Assembly: GCA_043813955.1 (NCBI GenBank)
Contig: JBDRKN010000033.1
Span: 1-35,515, forward strand
Length of the DNA: 35,515 nucleotides
Direction of reading: 5' to 3'
Origin: JBDRKN01 sp043813955
GTDB taxonomy: Bacteria; Patescibacteriota; Patescibacteriia; Patescibacteriales; Patescibacteriaceae
Shown in pieces: positions 24,448 to 31,222 of the stretch. The position numbers and the translations under genes were made by a program. How positions within the stretch are numbered: position 1 is the first letter of the stretch; each line of letters starts with the position of its first letter. The notes beneath the pieces were generated by a model. The model saw nothing but the letters and a program-made list of their open reading frames with translations, was not told the DNA's origin and ran no database searches.

Positions 24448-24990
24448 TTATTTGTTTATAATCTCCTTTAATGCCTCTAAAGCTCTGAAAATTGTTACCC
24501 GGACATTAGATTTGCTCTTATTTAAAACCTCTGCTATTTCTGCTATGGATAACTGGTTAATATATCTCATTACAATAATTCCTCTGTATTCGCTCTTAAG
24601 CTTATTTAATTTATCCTTAATTAACTCAAAATCTATTTTTATCTCTGCCTGGCTCGCGACTTCCTGCTTTTTATCTTCCACATCTTCCATATCATCAATG
24701 CTTGCTTCAGCTTTGTTCTGCCTGTAATAATCAATTACTGAATTGCGGGCTATTTTGTAGAGAAAGCTTTTTAAGCTTTTGTAATCATTAGAATCTTTAA
24801 GCTTGCCGTCTCGGACATATGTCCAGCATCGGACAAACACCTGCGAAGTTAAATCTTTTGCTTCTTCCTGATTGCCTATTTTGAAAAAAATAAATCTGTA
24901 AATCTGGTCAACATATGAATCATAGGCTGCCATAAATGCCTGCTTGTCCTTATACTTCTTTAATCTCAGGAATAAGTTTTTGTCGCTCAT
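24448..24990 (-). CDS. ECF-type RNA polymerase sigma factor
   Basis: 180 residues from the ATG at 24990 (MSDKNLFLRLKKYKDKQAF); an in-frame ATG at 25020 adds ten residues. TATAAT occurs between the two, which favours the inner start. Region 2: YDSYVDQIYRFIFFKIGNQE, EAKDLTSQVFVRCWTYVRDG, SFLYKIARNSVIDYYRQNKA. Region 4: LKSEYRGIIVMRYINQLSIA and IAEVLNKSKSNVRVTIFRAL. There is no region 3 or 1.1, so it is the ECF class. It is the head of the sigma-DUF5667-methyltransferase unit. The S-layer gene downstream on the same strand is a possible target. A GCTCAT/ATGAGC hairpin spans the inner ATG and may limit its translation. Confidence 0.9.
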   Translation of the reverse strand: MSDKNLFLRLKKYKDKQAFMAAYDSYVDQIYRFIFFKIGNQEEAKDLTSQVFVRCWTYVRDGKLKDSNDYKSLKSFLYKIARNSVIDYYRQNKAEASIDDMEDVEDKKQEVASQAEIKIDFELIKDKLNKLKSEYRGIIVMRYINQLSIAEIAEVLNKSKSNVRVTIFRALEALKEIINK

Positions 24991-25277
24991 TAAAAATGAG
25001 CTTTTATTATATTCTGGCATTTGAGCAGTCGCTTAAATATACGTAAAACTTGGCCAAGTGTTACAGTTGCAGCAATATTCTTTATTTTTCCCTTTGTTTA
25101 ATAAAAAAAGACCAGCTGGCCATATTTGAATTTATGTGTCTAATTTAGCATAATCTTTTAAAAAAGTCAATAAAATATGAGAAAATAGAATAATTAAGAA
25201 AAATACATAAAAAAATCATTTTTTTATTAATATTTAAAATTAAACATATTATTCGGTTTTTGTTCGCATTTTATGCC

Positions 25278-25305
25278 TTGATTTTTAAAAAATCATTGCT
25301 ATAAT
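25278..25305 (+). promoter_or_regulatory. promoter of the HTH gene / repeat leader
   Basis: TTGATT (25278-25283), 16-bp spacer, TATAAT (25300-25305) preceded by TGC, an extended -10. Transcription would begin about 25312, before the first repeat, so all three palindromes are probably in the RNA. Confidence 0.65.
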
Positions 25306-25331
25306 ACAAATATACAAAAAAACATAAAATT

Positions 25332-25372
25332 ATGAATTAATTAGGACTTTAGTCCACAGTACTGTGGACTTA
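25332..25372 (+). repeat. 41-bp repeat 1 with 20-bp perfect palindrome
   Basis: Starts ATGAATTAATTAGGACTTT and then has the palindrome AGTCCACAGTACTGTGGACT at 25351-25370. Identical over 41 bp to two other copies. In RNA the palindrome can form an 8-bp stem with a GUAC loop. Confidence 0.95.
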
Positions 25373-25398
25373 TCTCAGATTAATTCAAAATATCAAAA

Positions 25399-25439
25399 AT
25401 GAATTAATTAGGACTTTAGTCCACAGTACTGTGGACTTA
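25399..25439 (+). repeat. 41-bp repeat 2 with 20-bp perfect palindrome
   Basis: Identical to repeats 1 and 3 over 41 bp; palindrome at 25418-25437. The spacer to repeat 1 is 26 bp and unrelated in sequence. The flank after it (AGTGGG) differs from the TCTCA that follows copies 1 and 3. Confidence 0.95.
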
Positions 25440-25471
25440 AGTGGGTAAAAAATCAAGAATTTGACCTCAAA

Positions 25472-25512
25472 ATGAATTAATTAGGACTTTAGTCCACAGT
25501 ACTGTGGACTTA
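25472..25512 (+). repeat. 41-bp repeat 3 with 20-bp perfect palindrome
   Basis: Identical to repeats 1 and 2; palindrome at 25491-25510. It lies 29 nt before the ATG of the HTH gene and 32 bp after repeat 2. Confidence 0.95.
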
Positions 25513-25541
25513 TCTCATGAATAAATCAAAAAAATAGCAAT

Positions 25542-25856
25542 ATGCCAGGTCAAAAACAGGCTTCTGAAAGAGGCCGTCCATACAAGGAAAAGGAGGCAGA
25601 AAAAAGCCAGATTATCCTGGCTAAGGATATTTTAGAGCCAATTTGGGTATCTGTGTCAGAAGCTGCCAAATTAGGCGGTATTCAGCAAAAAACTATTAGG
25701 CGTGCTATTGATGCTGGGGAAATAAAGTTTAAAATCATTAATAACCGATATTCAATTGATATTGGCTCTGTAATTAAATTTCTTAATACAAGAACCAAGC
25801 TTAAAAACAAATTTAGCCAATCTGGCTTAGGCCAGTATGTGGATAAGTGGAAATAG
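25542..25856 (+). CDS. Excisionase/MerR-type helix-turn-helix protein
   Basis: 104 residues. A basic, Gln/Glu/Lys-rich N-terminus (about 1-32) leads to a winged-HTH of the excisionase class at about 35-85 (WVSVSEAAKLGGIQQKTIRR, AIDAGEIKFKIINNRYSIDI, GSVIKFL). A basic tail follows (TRTKLKNKFSQSGLGQYVDK). The family binds short DNA repeats to bend DNA or regulate genes. No integrase lies next to it, so a transcription regulator is more likely than a true excisionase. Its leader holds three identical palindromes, obvious candidate operators for autoregulation, and it precedes the Cys-rich pilin gene by 57 bp. There is no Shine-Dalgarno site before the ATG. Confidence 0.8.
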   Translation: MPGQKQASERGRPYKEKEAEKSQIILAKDILEPIWVSVSEAAKLGGIQQKTIRRAIDAGEIKFKIINNRYSIDIGSVIKFLNTRTKLKNKFSQSGLGQYVDKWK

Positions 25857-25873
25857 GGATTTTAAAAAATTTT

Positions 25874-25882
25874 TGGTATAAT
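25874..25882 (+). promoter_or_regulatory. extended -10 promoter of the pilin gene
   Basis: TGGTATAAT (TG plus TATAAT) with no recognisable -35. A start about 25889 would leave a leader of roughly 25 nt before the ATG at 25914. Confidence 0.5.
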
Positions 25883-25884
25883 AG

Positions 25885-25909
25885 ACTTAGGAATAAATCC
25901 TAAGTTTTT
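25885..25909 (+). terminator. hairpin plus T-run between HTH and pilin genes
   Basis: ACTTAGGA (25885-25892) pairs with TCCTAAGT (25898-25905) around ATAAA, followed by TTTT. It can end the HTH transcript. As it lies right after the pilin -10 box it would also sit at the very 5' end of the pilin RNA. Confidence 0.6.
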
Positions 25910-25913
25910 ATTT

Positions 25914-26918
25914 ATGCAATATAATAAATCAAAATCAGGATTTACAATGATCGAACTTCTTGTCGTCATAGTTATTATTGGAATTTTGGCAACTTTTGCA
26001 GGAGTTATGGTTCAAAGCGCCAGAGGAAAAGCAAGAGATTCTAAAAGAATTAGCGATATTAGAAATATGCGCGCTGCTTTGGAGATGTACAAAAATGATG
26101 AAGGCAATTATCCAACAGATGGCGAAATGAATACTCCAGGGGACGCGCTAACAAGCCCAAGCGGAATTACTTATATATATAAAATACCAAGCAATCCTAC
26201 TCAAGCTGACGGTATTTGTACAGGCGCTCAATATACTTACAACCAGGATGAGAGCGGTGTCTCGTATCATATAAACTACTGCCTTGGCGATAAGGTTGCG
26301 AGCCTGCCGTCTGGCAACTGCATAGCCACGCCAGGAGGCATGTGCGATGTTTGTGTTCCAAGCTGCGGAGGCTGCGGCACTGATGGCTGCGGGGGATCAT
26401 GTCCTGATACTTGTGAGCCAACAGAGAGCTGCTATAATGGAGTTTGCGGAAATTGCGAAAATAATAATGACTGTGGACTTTGCAAAAAATGCGTTAGCAA
26501 TAATTGTATTAATCAAGGTAGCAGTGAAGACCTAAAAGAAGAATGCGATACAATAAATTGTAATACTGGTAATTGTAATGGTTCAGGCGCTTGCGGATAT
26601 TATACATCAGGGAAACATAATTGCAGTAACTGTAAAGAATGTAATGGAAGCGGGCAATGTATTGATTGCTCTGTATGCTGTAAAAGCAATAATGAATGCG
26701 GTAATACTTTATCAACTGATGCAGTTTATTGGCTGCCATTGGATGGTCAGGATATTAAATGTCAAATAGGATGCGTTGATATTTTTTGGATTAATGAATG
26801 CAAAAATTGTCTTGGTGACCAAGAATGGGAAATAATTAACCAATATTCAACAGAAGTTGATTACTGCGGTACTGCCGGAAATTGGCGGATATCAAATTGC
26901 GAAAAATGCACTGATTAA
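25914..26918 (+). CDS. Type IV pilin-like protein with Cys-rich C-terminal region
   Basis: 334 residues. The N-terminus is a class III signal: KSGFTMIELLVVIVIIGILA, cleaved after Gly9 by prepilin peptidase, then the helix GVMVQSARGKARDSKRISDI with MRAALEMYKNDEGNYPTDGE, the usual pseudopilin start. After a short pilin domain (to about 130) the protein changes: by my count all 36 Cys fall after residue 100, in units such as CDVCVPSCGGCGTDGCGGSC, CGLCKKCVSNNC, NCSNCKECNGSGQC and CCKSNNEC. They probably form many disulfides outside the cell. A likely role is a minor pilin or adhesin tip; the fold of the tail is unknown. No other pilus genes are in the window. Confidence 0.88.
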   Translation: MQYNKSKSGFTMIELLVVIVIIGILATFAGVMVQSARGKARDSKRISDIRNMRAALEMYKNDEGNYPTDGEMNTPGDALTSPSGITYIYKIPSNPTQADGICTGAQYTYNQDESGVSYHINYCLGDKVASLPSGNCIATPGGMCDVCVPSCGGCGTDGCGGSCPDTCEPTESCYNGVCGNCENNNDCGLCKKCVSNNCINQGSSEDLKEECDTINCNTGNCNGSGACGYYTSGKHNCSNCKECNGSGQCIDCSVCCKSNNECGNTLSTDAVYWLPLDGQDIKCQIGCVDIFWINECKNCLGDQEWEIINQYSTEVDYCGTAGNWRISNCEKCTD

Positions 26919-26957
26919 TATATCTAATTATAACAAATCCAAACTTTATACAACAGC

Positions 26958-26984
26958 AAAAACCCCGGAGTATCCGGGGTTTTT
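26958..26984. terminator. bidirectional terminator between pilin and HU genes
   Basis: AAAAACCCCGGA (26958-26969) and TCCGGGGTTTTT (26973-26984) make a perfect 12-bp stem with a GTA loop and T-runs on both strands. It serves the convergent pilin (+) and HU (-) genes. Confidence 0.92.
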
Positions 26985-27012
26985 GCTTATGGATCCTTAC
27001 TTTTTCCTAAAA

Positions 27013-27297
27013 CTAAAGTACTGCGTCCTTAGCTGCCTTTCCTAAGCGGAACTTGACAACAGTCTTGGCAGGGATCTTGATTGATTCGCCAGTTGCAGGA
27101 TTGCGTCCCATTCTAGCCTTGCGATTGACTTTAACTAGCTTGCCAAAGCCGGGAAGCACAAATTCACCATTGTTCTTGACCTCTTTGTAGGCCAAAGCTG
27201 CTAATTCATCAAAAAAGTTTCCTGAATCTTTCTTGCTCATGCTAGTAGCAGATGCCATAGCATCTAGCATCTGAGACTTAGTCATTTTCTTTGCCAT
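27013..27297 (-). CDS. hup: HU family DNA-binding protein
   Basis: 94 residues, normal HU length. N-terminal helices (MTKSQMLDAMASATSMSKKD), GEFVLPGFGKLVKVNRKARM, then the arm motif GRNPATGESIKIPAKTVVKF with the intercalating Pro in RNPATG. HU compacts and bends DNA with little sequence preference. This protein could be the major nucleoid protein of the cell. It is monocistronic, with a clear promoter upstream and a terminator downstream. The leader contains a GGCAAT/ATTGCC hairpin at 27327-27339. Confidence 0.95.
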   Translation of the reverse strand: MAKKMTKSQMLDAMASATSMSKKDSGNFFDELAALAYKEVKNNGEFVLPGFGKLVKVNRKARMGRNPATGESIKIPAKTVVKFRLGKAAKDAVL

Positions 27298-27355
27298 AAT
27301 TTTTATTTAAATTATTAATTATTAAAGGCAATGATTGCCGTTTATTTATATATAC

Positions 27356-27384
27356 ATTATACAGCAAAATATTAAAAAATACAA
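27356..27384 (-). promoter_or_regulatory. promoter of the HU gene
   Basis: Minus strand TTGTAT (27384-27379), 17-bp spacer, TATAAT (27361-27356); the leader is about 50 nt and includes the GGCAAT-C-ATTGCC hairpin. Confidence 0.6.
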
Positions 27385-27427
27385 TGATTATATGGGTTTT
27401 AAAAGTTATTATTATTTTTCTTTAATA

Positions 27428-28189
27428 TTAGCCATTATTTACTACTTGTTGAACAGCATTGCGATAGCTGCAATAATCGCAATCAGCGCTTGCTTGAGGA
27501 ATAGTATCAGATATTAAGCATTTATGAGCGTTATTAATCGTCTGCTCTACCCAGCTGTCATCGCCTTTATGCGGGATTAAAGTAATATCAAATTCTAATT
27601 TTGCATCAAATGCCTGTTTGTCAGTTATTCCATTGCAATATACAAAATAGCCAATATTTGAAACAGGAAAATCATTATGCCTTAATAGCCATTGATATAT
27701 CTCCATCTGGCGCTTGTAGCCATCCTGCCATTCTTGATCAAGCGCTGTAATTTTCTCATTCTTGCTTGTTGCTTTGTAGTCAACTACAACCAGCTCTGCT
27801 TTGTCATCAAACCAAATATCATCAACTGCTCCAAAGATTATTAAATTAGTCGGCTTGTGAAGATATTGGATTCCTACAAAATTCTCTCTCCAAGTATTAA
27901 TAGATTCATGCTGAAAAGGCACTGCCTTGACTCCATAGGCTTTCATTAAAGGGTGTTCTGTGCCCTTGGCTCTGTGTACATCAAATTCTTTCTTTAAAAG
28001 CGTATCTACAGCTGAATTAAGATTAAAAGGAAAGCCTGGAGGCCTTCCTACGCCTAAACGCCTGTCAACATAGAAGCATCTGGGACAGTCTAAAAACAGC
28101 TCTATCTTAGTTCGGCTAAGCTTAAAAGGCTCTTTTGAATTTGGGTCAAACAGATTTCTTGTCCGTTTTGGATTATAGTATTGGGACAT
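27428..28189 (-). CDS. PD-(D/E)XK nuclease family protein (RecB/Cas4-like)
   Basis: 253 residues. The N-terminal part has LSRTKIELFLDCPRCFYVDR. The nuclease core is visible as GAVDDIWFDD (first Asp), VVDYKATSK (Asp-x-Lys) and QMEIYQWLL (Gln/Tyr motif). The C-terminus has CDYCSYR. An early Cys pair plus a late C-x2-C is the layout of the 4Fe-4S site in Cas4/AddB-type nucleases, so an Fe-S cluster is plausible. No cas genes or recB/addA partner are present, so it is not assigned to CRISPR. It starts 7 nt after TATAAT, suggesting a leaderless mRNA. The function is probably DNA end processing (inferred). Confidence 0.82.
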   Translation of the reverse strand: MSQYYNPKRTRNLFDPNSKEPFKLSRTKIELFLDCPRCFYVDRRLGVGRPPGFPFNLNSAVDTLLKKEFDVHRAKGTEHPLMKAYGVKAVPFQHESINTWRENFVGIQYLHKPTNLIIFGAVDDIWFDDKAELVVVDYKATSKNEKITALDQEWQDGYKRQMEIYQWLLRHNDFPVSNIGYFVYCNGITDKQAFDAKLEFDITLIPHKGDDSWVEQTINNAHKCLISDTIPQASADCDYCSYRNAVQQVVNNG

Positions 28190-28196
28190 AAAAAGA

Positions 28197-28225
28197 ATTA
28201 TACCCTAAAAATCAAATAAATTCAA
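28197..28225 (-). promoter_or_regulatory. promoter of the nuclease gene, leaderless type
   Basis: Minus strand TTGAAT (28225-28220), 17-bp spacer, TATAAT (28202-28197), then 7 nt to the ATG at 28189. It sits right after the FKBP terminator. Confidence 0.6.
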
Positions 28226-28229
28226 CTGG

Positions 28230-28266
28230 GCAAATAAAAACAGGGCTATTCCCTGCTTTTATTTGC
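28230..28266 (-). terminator. terminator of the FKBP gene
   Basis: GCAAATAAAAACAGGG (28230-28245) pairs with CCCTGCTTTTATTTGC (28251-28266) with one mismatch and a 5-nt loop. Confidence 0.85.
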
Positions 28267-28272
28267 ATACTA

Positions 28273-28815
28273 TTATTCTTGAATTAACATTAATTCAGTT
28301 TCAAAAATCAATGTTGCATTTGGTGGAATAAGGGCTCCTGATCCTTTTTCTCCATAAGCTAGATCTGAAGGAATAGTTAATTTTCTCTTTTCTCCAACCT
28401 TCATATCAAGCAATCCTTTGTCCCAGCCTTGGATAACCTGGCTTTCTCCGATTGTAAAAGAGAATGGCTCTCCTCTGTCCAGGCTTGAATCAAACTTGGT
28501 TCCATCCAGCAATGTTCCAGTATAGTGCACTGAAATAGTATCGCCAGACTTGGTTGTTCTGTCTCCCTCGCCTTCCTGCAAAACCTCAATTTTTAATTCG
28601 CTGACCTCCTGATTGTTTGTCTCCATTTGTTCTTCATTAGTTTCTTCTTCATTTACCTCTTCTTCTGCCTGATCTTTATTAGCAGAAAAGGCAAAATAGG
28701 CAATAATAATGATAATTATTACTGCAATAGCAATAATTCCAAATTTATTATTACCAGGGCTTGTTGATTCTGAACCAGATGGCTCAGGATTAACATTGTC
28801 TTGTTCATTAGTCAT
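28273..28815 (-). CDS. Membrane-anchored FKBP-type peptidyl-prolyl isomerase
   Basis: 180 residues. A short cytoplasmic start, one TM helix (about 25-44, FGIIAIAVIIIIIIAYFAFS), an acidic Glu-rich spacer (about 50-68), then a complete FKBP domain: SGDTISVHYTGTLLDGTKFD, RGEPFSFTIGESQVIQGWDK, GLLDMKVGEKRKLTIPSDLA, YGEKGSGALIPPNATLIFE. The active-site aromatic and Asp residues (Y in VHYTG, D in KFDSS, the IQGWD Trp) are all present. It catalyses cis-trans proline isomerisation, here outside the cell, probably on newly exported proteins. It is the second exported prolyl isomerase in the window after the SecD insert. Confidence 0.93.
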   Translation of the reverse strand: MTNEQDNVNPEPSGSESTSPGNNKFGIIAIAVIIIIIIAYFAFSANKDQAEEEVNEEETNEEQMETNNQEVSELKIEVLQEGEGDRTTKSGDTISVHYTGTLLDGTKFDSSLDRGEPFSFTIGESQVIQGWDKGLLDMKVGEKRKLTIPSDLAYGEKGSGALIPPNATLIFETELMLIQE

Positions 28816-28869
28816 AATTTTAAATTATGTCTTAGTAAATACATCTTATACAATAATATTATTAATGTC

Positions 28870-28897
28870 AAAAAAAAGCGCACTCTTGAGTGCGCTT
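28870..28897 (-). terminator. terminator of the exported protein gene at 28900
   Basis: AAGCGCACTC (28876-28885) and GAGTGCGCTT (28888-28897) form a 10-bp perfect stem with a TT loop; on the minus strand a T-run follows. Confidence 0.9.
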
Positions 28898-28899
28898 AT

Positions 28900-29478
28900 T
28901 CATTTTATTTTAATTTTACAGCTTATATCGCTGACTGTTTCTTCATTCATGGTTTGTGAAATTCCAAATAAATTGCTATTAACTTTTGGCAATGCTGTTT
29001 TCATTGCCTTTAATAATATTGGAGTGCTGCCAAAACCATTAGACCATGAGCCATATAGCTTAAGATTTACTTCTTTATCACAATCTGGCCATATAATATC
29101 AATCACTTCTTTTATTAAGTAATGAGTATTCCTTAATAATTCTTTGTCATGGATTTTCTTTGTCCATCCACGTAATTCAATATCACATGCTGAAAAATCA
29201 TCTTTTTTAAGCCTATATTTCACATAATACAGATAGGCCCATTGGGATTCTAAAACTTCTCTTATAATCTTCCTCTTTTTGTCTTTAGCTGAATCGCTAA
29301 GTATATAAGATATTTCTGGATAAATAATCTCAAAAAGGCTGTCTGCCTTTTCTTGATTTTTCTCCAATGTTTCTTCTATAAAGTTTAAAAAATCATTTTT
29401 AAAACTTTCTGGCAATTCTGCATTGCTAACATTGGCTATAAAAAAGAAAACTGCTAACATAATCATGAATTTTTTCAT
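28900..29478 (-). CDS. Exported protein of unknown function
   Basis: 192 residues. A Sec signal peptide (MKKFMIMLAVFFFIANVSNA) ends near Ala-20. AGGAG lies 6 nt before the ATG at 29478 and only 3 nt before the ATG at 29481, so the inner start is chosen. The mature part is helical and charged (NDFLNFIEETLEKNQEKADS, RKIIREVLESQWAYLYYVKY), with Cys in SACDIELRGW, WPDCDKE and ISCKIKIK. I do not recognise a family. It is one of four consecutive exported-protein genes with strong Shine-Dalgarno sites and private terminators, unlike most of the rest of the window. Confidence 0.75.
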   Translation of the reverse strand: MKKFMIMLAVFFFIANVSNAELPESFKNDFLNFIEETLEKNQEKADSLFEIIYPEISYILSDSAKDKKRKIIREVLESQWAYLYYVKYRLKKDDFSACDIELRGWTKKIHDKELLRNTHYLIKEVIDIIWPDCDKEVNLKLYGSWSNGFGSTPILLKAMKTALPKVNSNLFGISQTMNEETVSDISCKIKIK

Positions 29479-29593
29479 CATGAACTCCTATAAAATTTTA
29501 AAAAACTAATTATTGTAATATATCATATTCTATAGATTATGTCAAGGGCTCTTTGGCGTTTTGTCGTTACCCTATTTAGCTAAATCTAATATT

Positions 29594-29619
29594 AAAAACC
29601 GCCCATGACTGAGCGGTTT
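29594..29619 (-). terminator. terminator of the exported protein gene at 29630
   Basis: AAACCGC (29596-29602) and GCGGTTT (29613-29619) form a 7-bp stem with a 10-nt loop, followed on the minus strand by TTTTT. Confidence 0.7.
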
Positions 29620-29629
29620 ATACGAAAAT

Positions 29630-30178
29630 TTAAAATTCAGGCAGTCCTTTAGTAAATTTTAGCTTAAATAATTCATCATCATCTGATTTAATAAAATGAC
29701 GTTGCGGCATATCTTTTAAATCTGGCAATTTAACCATATAGGGGCCAACTACTAATTTATTTTTCTTGACTAAAATAAAAATAAAATAAATTGGCTTTTT
29801 ACCCTTATTATCCAACAAATCATTAGTATATCCATCAGTATCAAATTCAAAGTCATGGCTCTCATTTGGCTTGATGACAAAATCTTCAATTTCCATTTTA
29901 CCAAATGGATCAGGATTCTCACCAACAGTTTTAACAGTAGTTCGAGGCAAAGTGCCTCCTTTGCACTGCCAAAAAACTTTTAAAGTATCAAACACTAAAT
30001 CCTTATTACCAGTGTTTTTTATTTCAAACCAGACTAAATATTGCCTGCAACTAATGCCATGGGGCATTGGACTGCTGTAAAATCCGCTAGCAGCTAATCC
30101 ATGCGCTTTAATAGTCTGACTATATGCCATAGTCAAACTAAGAACAAAAAATAAAAAAGAGCAAAAAAATGTTTTCAT
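29630..30178 (-). CDS. Exported beta-rich protein of unknown function
   Basis: 182 residues. The signal peptide MKTFFCSFLFFVLSLTMAYS ends before QTIKAHG, a cleavage style (A-x-S before Q) common in Bacteroidota. The mature part looks like an Ig-like or CARDB-type beta domain: YLVWFEIKNTGNKDLVFDTL, VFWQCKGGTLPRTTVKTVGE and IKPNESHDFEFDTDG, the usual pattern for conserved-repeat domains on bacterial surfaces. Two mature Cys (CRQYL, WQCKG) could make a disulfide. AAAGGAG lies 7 nt before the ATG. The function is not known; binding to another surface component would fit the fold. Confidence 0.72.
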   Translation of the reverse strand: MKTFFCSFLFFVLSLTMAYSQTIKAHGLAASGFYSSPMPHGISCRQYLVWFEIKNTGNKDLVFDTLKVFWQCKGGTLPRTTVKTVGENPDPFGKMEIEDFVIKPNESHDFEFDTDGYTNDLLDNKGKKPIYFIFILVKKNKLVVGPYMVKLPDLKDMPQRHFIKSDDDELFKLKFTKGLPEF

Positions 30179-30270
30179 GATATTTCTCCTTTGTGAAAAA
30201 CAACAAACCTTTTATCTTATATAAGCATAGATATATATTTTTGTAAAGATAAGAATGAATAAAGATTAAT

Positions 30271-30313
30271 AAAAAAACACCATCTTAAAATTATTTTTAA
30301 GTATGGTGTTTTT
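30271..30313 (-). terminator. terminator of the barrel-like gene at 30343 (copy 1 of a repeated hairpin)
   Basis: AAAACACCAT...TTAAAA pairs with TTTTTAAG..ATGGTGTTTT with one bulge, a stem of about 17 bp. It is almost identical to the hairpin at 31223-31265, which follows the related gene next door. Confidence 0.88.
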
Positions 30314-30342
30314 CAGATAAGAATAAAAGATCTTAAGATTAT

Positions 30343-31113
30343 TTATTCTATATTCCATAACGCAATATTAACCTTCAATGCAAAGTGGAAATTTCTTCCA
30401 TCTGTTAATTCGCCCTTAGTATATCCCCAGCCACCTTCCAATAAAAGACGGGCGGGTATTGTTTTTTCTCTAGGATTCAACCACCCCCATCCAGTTGACC
30501 ATGATAATAACGCGAGCCCTGAATAAGTATTCTCCTGATAAATTGTTCGCTCTGCTCCTTCATCCATTGTGAGCCAAGTTTCTCGTCCCTGTTTTAAAGT
30601 TAAACGACTTATACCAGCTTGCAGCTTTAGAGAAAAATCTTTCCAGATATTATACTCTATTCCTGTAAAGAAGAAAAAGAAAGGATCTAGCCACAGAAGA
30701 GCTAATTCACAGCCGCTATCCTCTCCTACATTACGACAGGACTTATTAGGATCTTCCCAATAATAACTGTAAGTATCTATGACTTCTCTATATTCTTCAT
30801 CATAGAGGGAACAATAATAGAAGCCAACAGTAAAACAAAAATCAGATAGCTTGTACCCTAGAGCAGTATTAAAGATAAGGCTGGATTCAAGGTCATTGTT
30901 AGTCCCAGAAAATTTATGGGTACCCTTATATCCAAGACGGGCAACTATTTCCCTGTTAAATATTTCTGGATTATAGGGATAGCAATAACCTACATAAGCA
31001 GGACCTATTTCAAAAAAAAGACCATTAAATATATCCTGATCACTGCCAGTATTGGCGTAAATTAATACTGGGAAAAACAAAATTAACATTAACCAATTTA
31101 TTACTGCTTTCAT
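30343..31113 (-). CDS. Exported beta-barrel-like protein
   Basis: 256 residues. Signal peptide MKAVINWLMLILFFPVLIYA. The mature part is rich in alternating hydrophobic and polar residues and aromatics: FEIGPAYVGYCYPYNP, LIFNTALGYKLSDFCFTVGF, YNIWKDFSLKLQAGISRLTL, ARLLLEGGWGYTKGELTDG, NFHFALKVNIALW. The spacing suits amphipathic strands of an outer-membrane-type barrel. It shares layout and terminator with the gene at 31272. AAAGGAG lies 8 nt before the ATG. Cys pairs (C-x-V.. and SCRN.. GCELA) are unusual for a barrel. If the host is a monoderm, the barrel call is puzzling; a soluble beta protein remains possible. Confidence 0.65.
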   Translation of the reverse strand: MKAVINWLMLILFFPVLIYANTGSDQDIFNGLFFEIGPAYVGYCYPYNPEIFNREIVARLGYKGTHKFSGTNNDLESSLIFNTALGYKLSDFCFTVGFYYCSLYDEEYREVIDTYSYYWEDPNKSCRNVGEDSGCELALLWLDPFFFFFTGIEYNIWKDFSLKLQAGISRLTLKQGRETWLTMDEGAERTIYQENTYSGLALLSWSTGWGWLNPREKTIPARLLLEGGWGYTKGELTDGRNFHFALKVNIALWNIE

Positions 31114-31222
31114 TGCTCTATCTCCTTTATTGATGAATAAAAAGAACTTAATTAATAATTATAGATTAACTCTAAAAAAAGTCAAGATGCGCCTTTGCAG
31201 GGTTAATGTTGCCTTTATAAAC

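Larger units (their letters stand above)
25021..25541. other. 521-bp divergent intergenic region
   Basis: No gene. The left 250 bp are very AT-rich and carry the start region of the ECF sigma gene on the minus strand; I see no clear promoter there. The right part carries a plus-strand promoter (25278-25305) and the three 41-bp repeats that would be transcribed as a leader of about 230 nt for the HTH gene at 25542. Confidence 0.7.

Noticed and set aside
25332..25512. CRISPR array
   Set aside because: Only three repeats, spacers of 26 and 32 bp, no cas genes in the window, and each repeat contains a perfect 20-bp palindrome inside the leader of an HTH gene.
25561..25856. Excisionase of an integrative element
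   Set aside because: The HTH resembles the excisionase class, but there is no integrase, attachment-site pair or other mobile gene nearby; a regulator is the simpler reading.
27428..28189. cas4
   Set aside because: The core motifs fit the superfamily, but without cas1/cas2 or an array the specific name is not justified.
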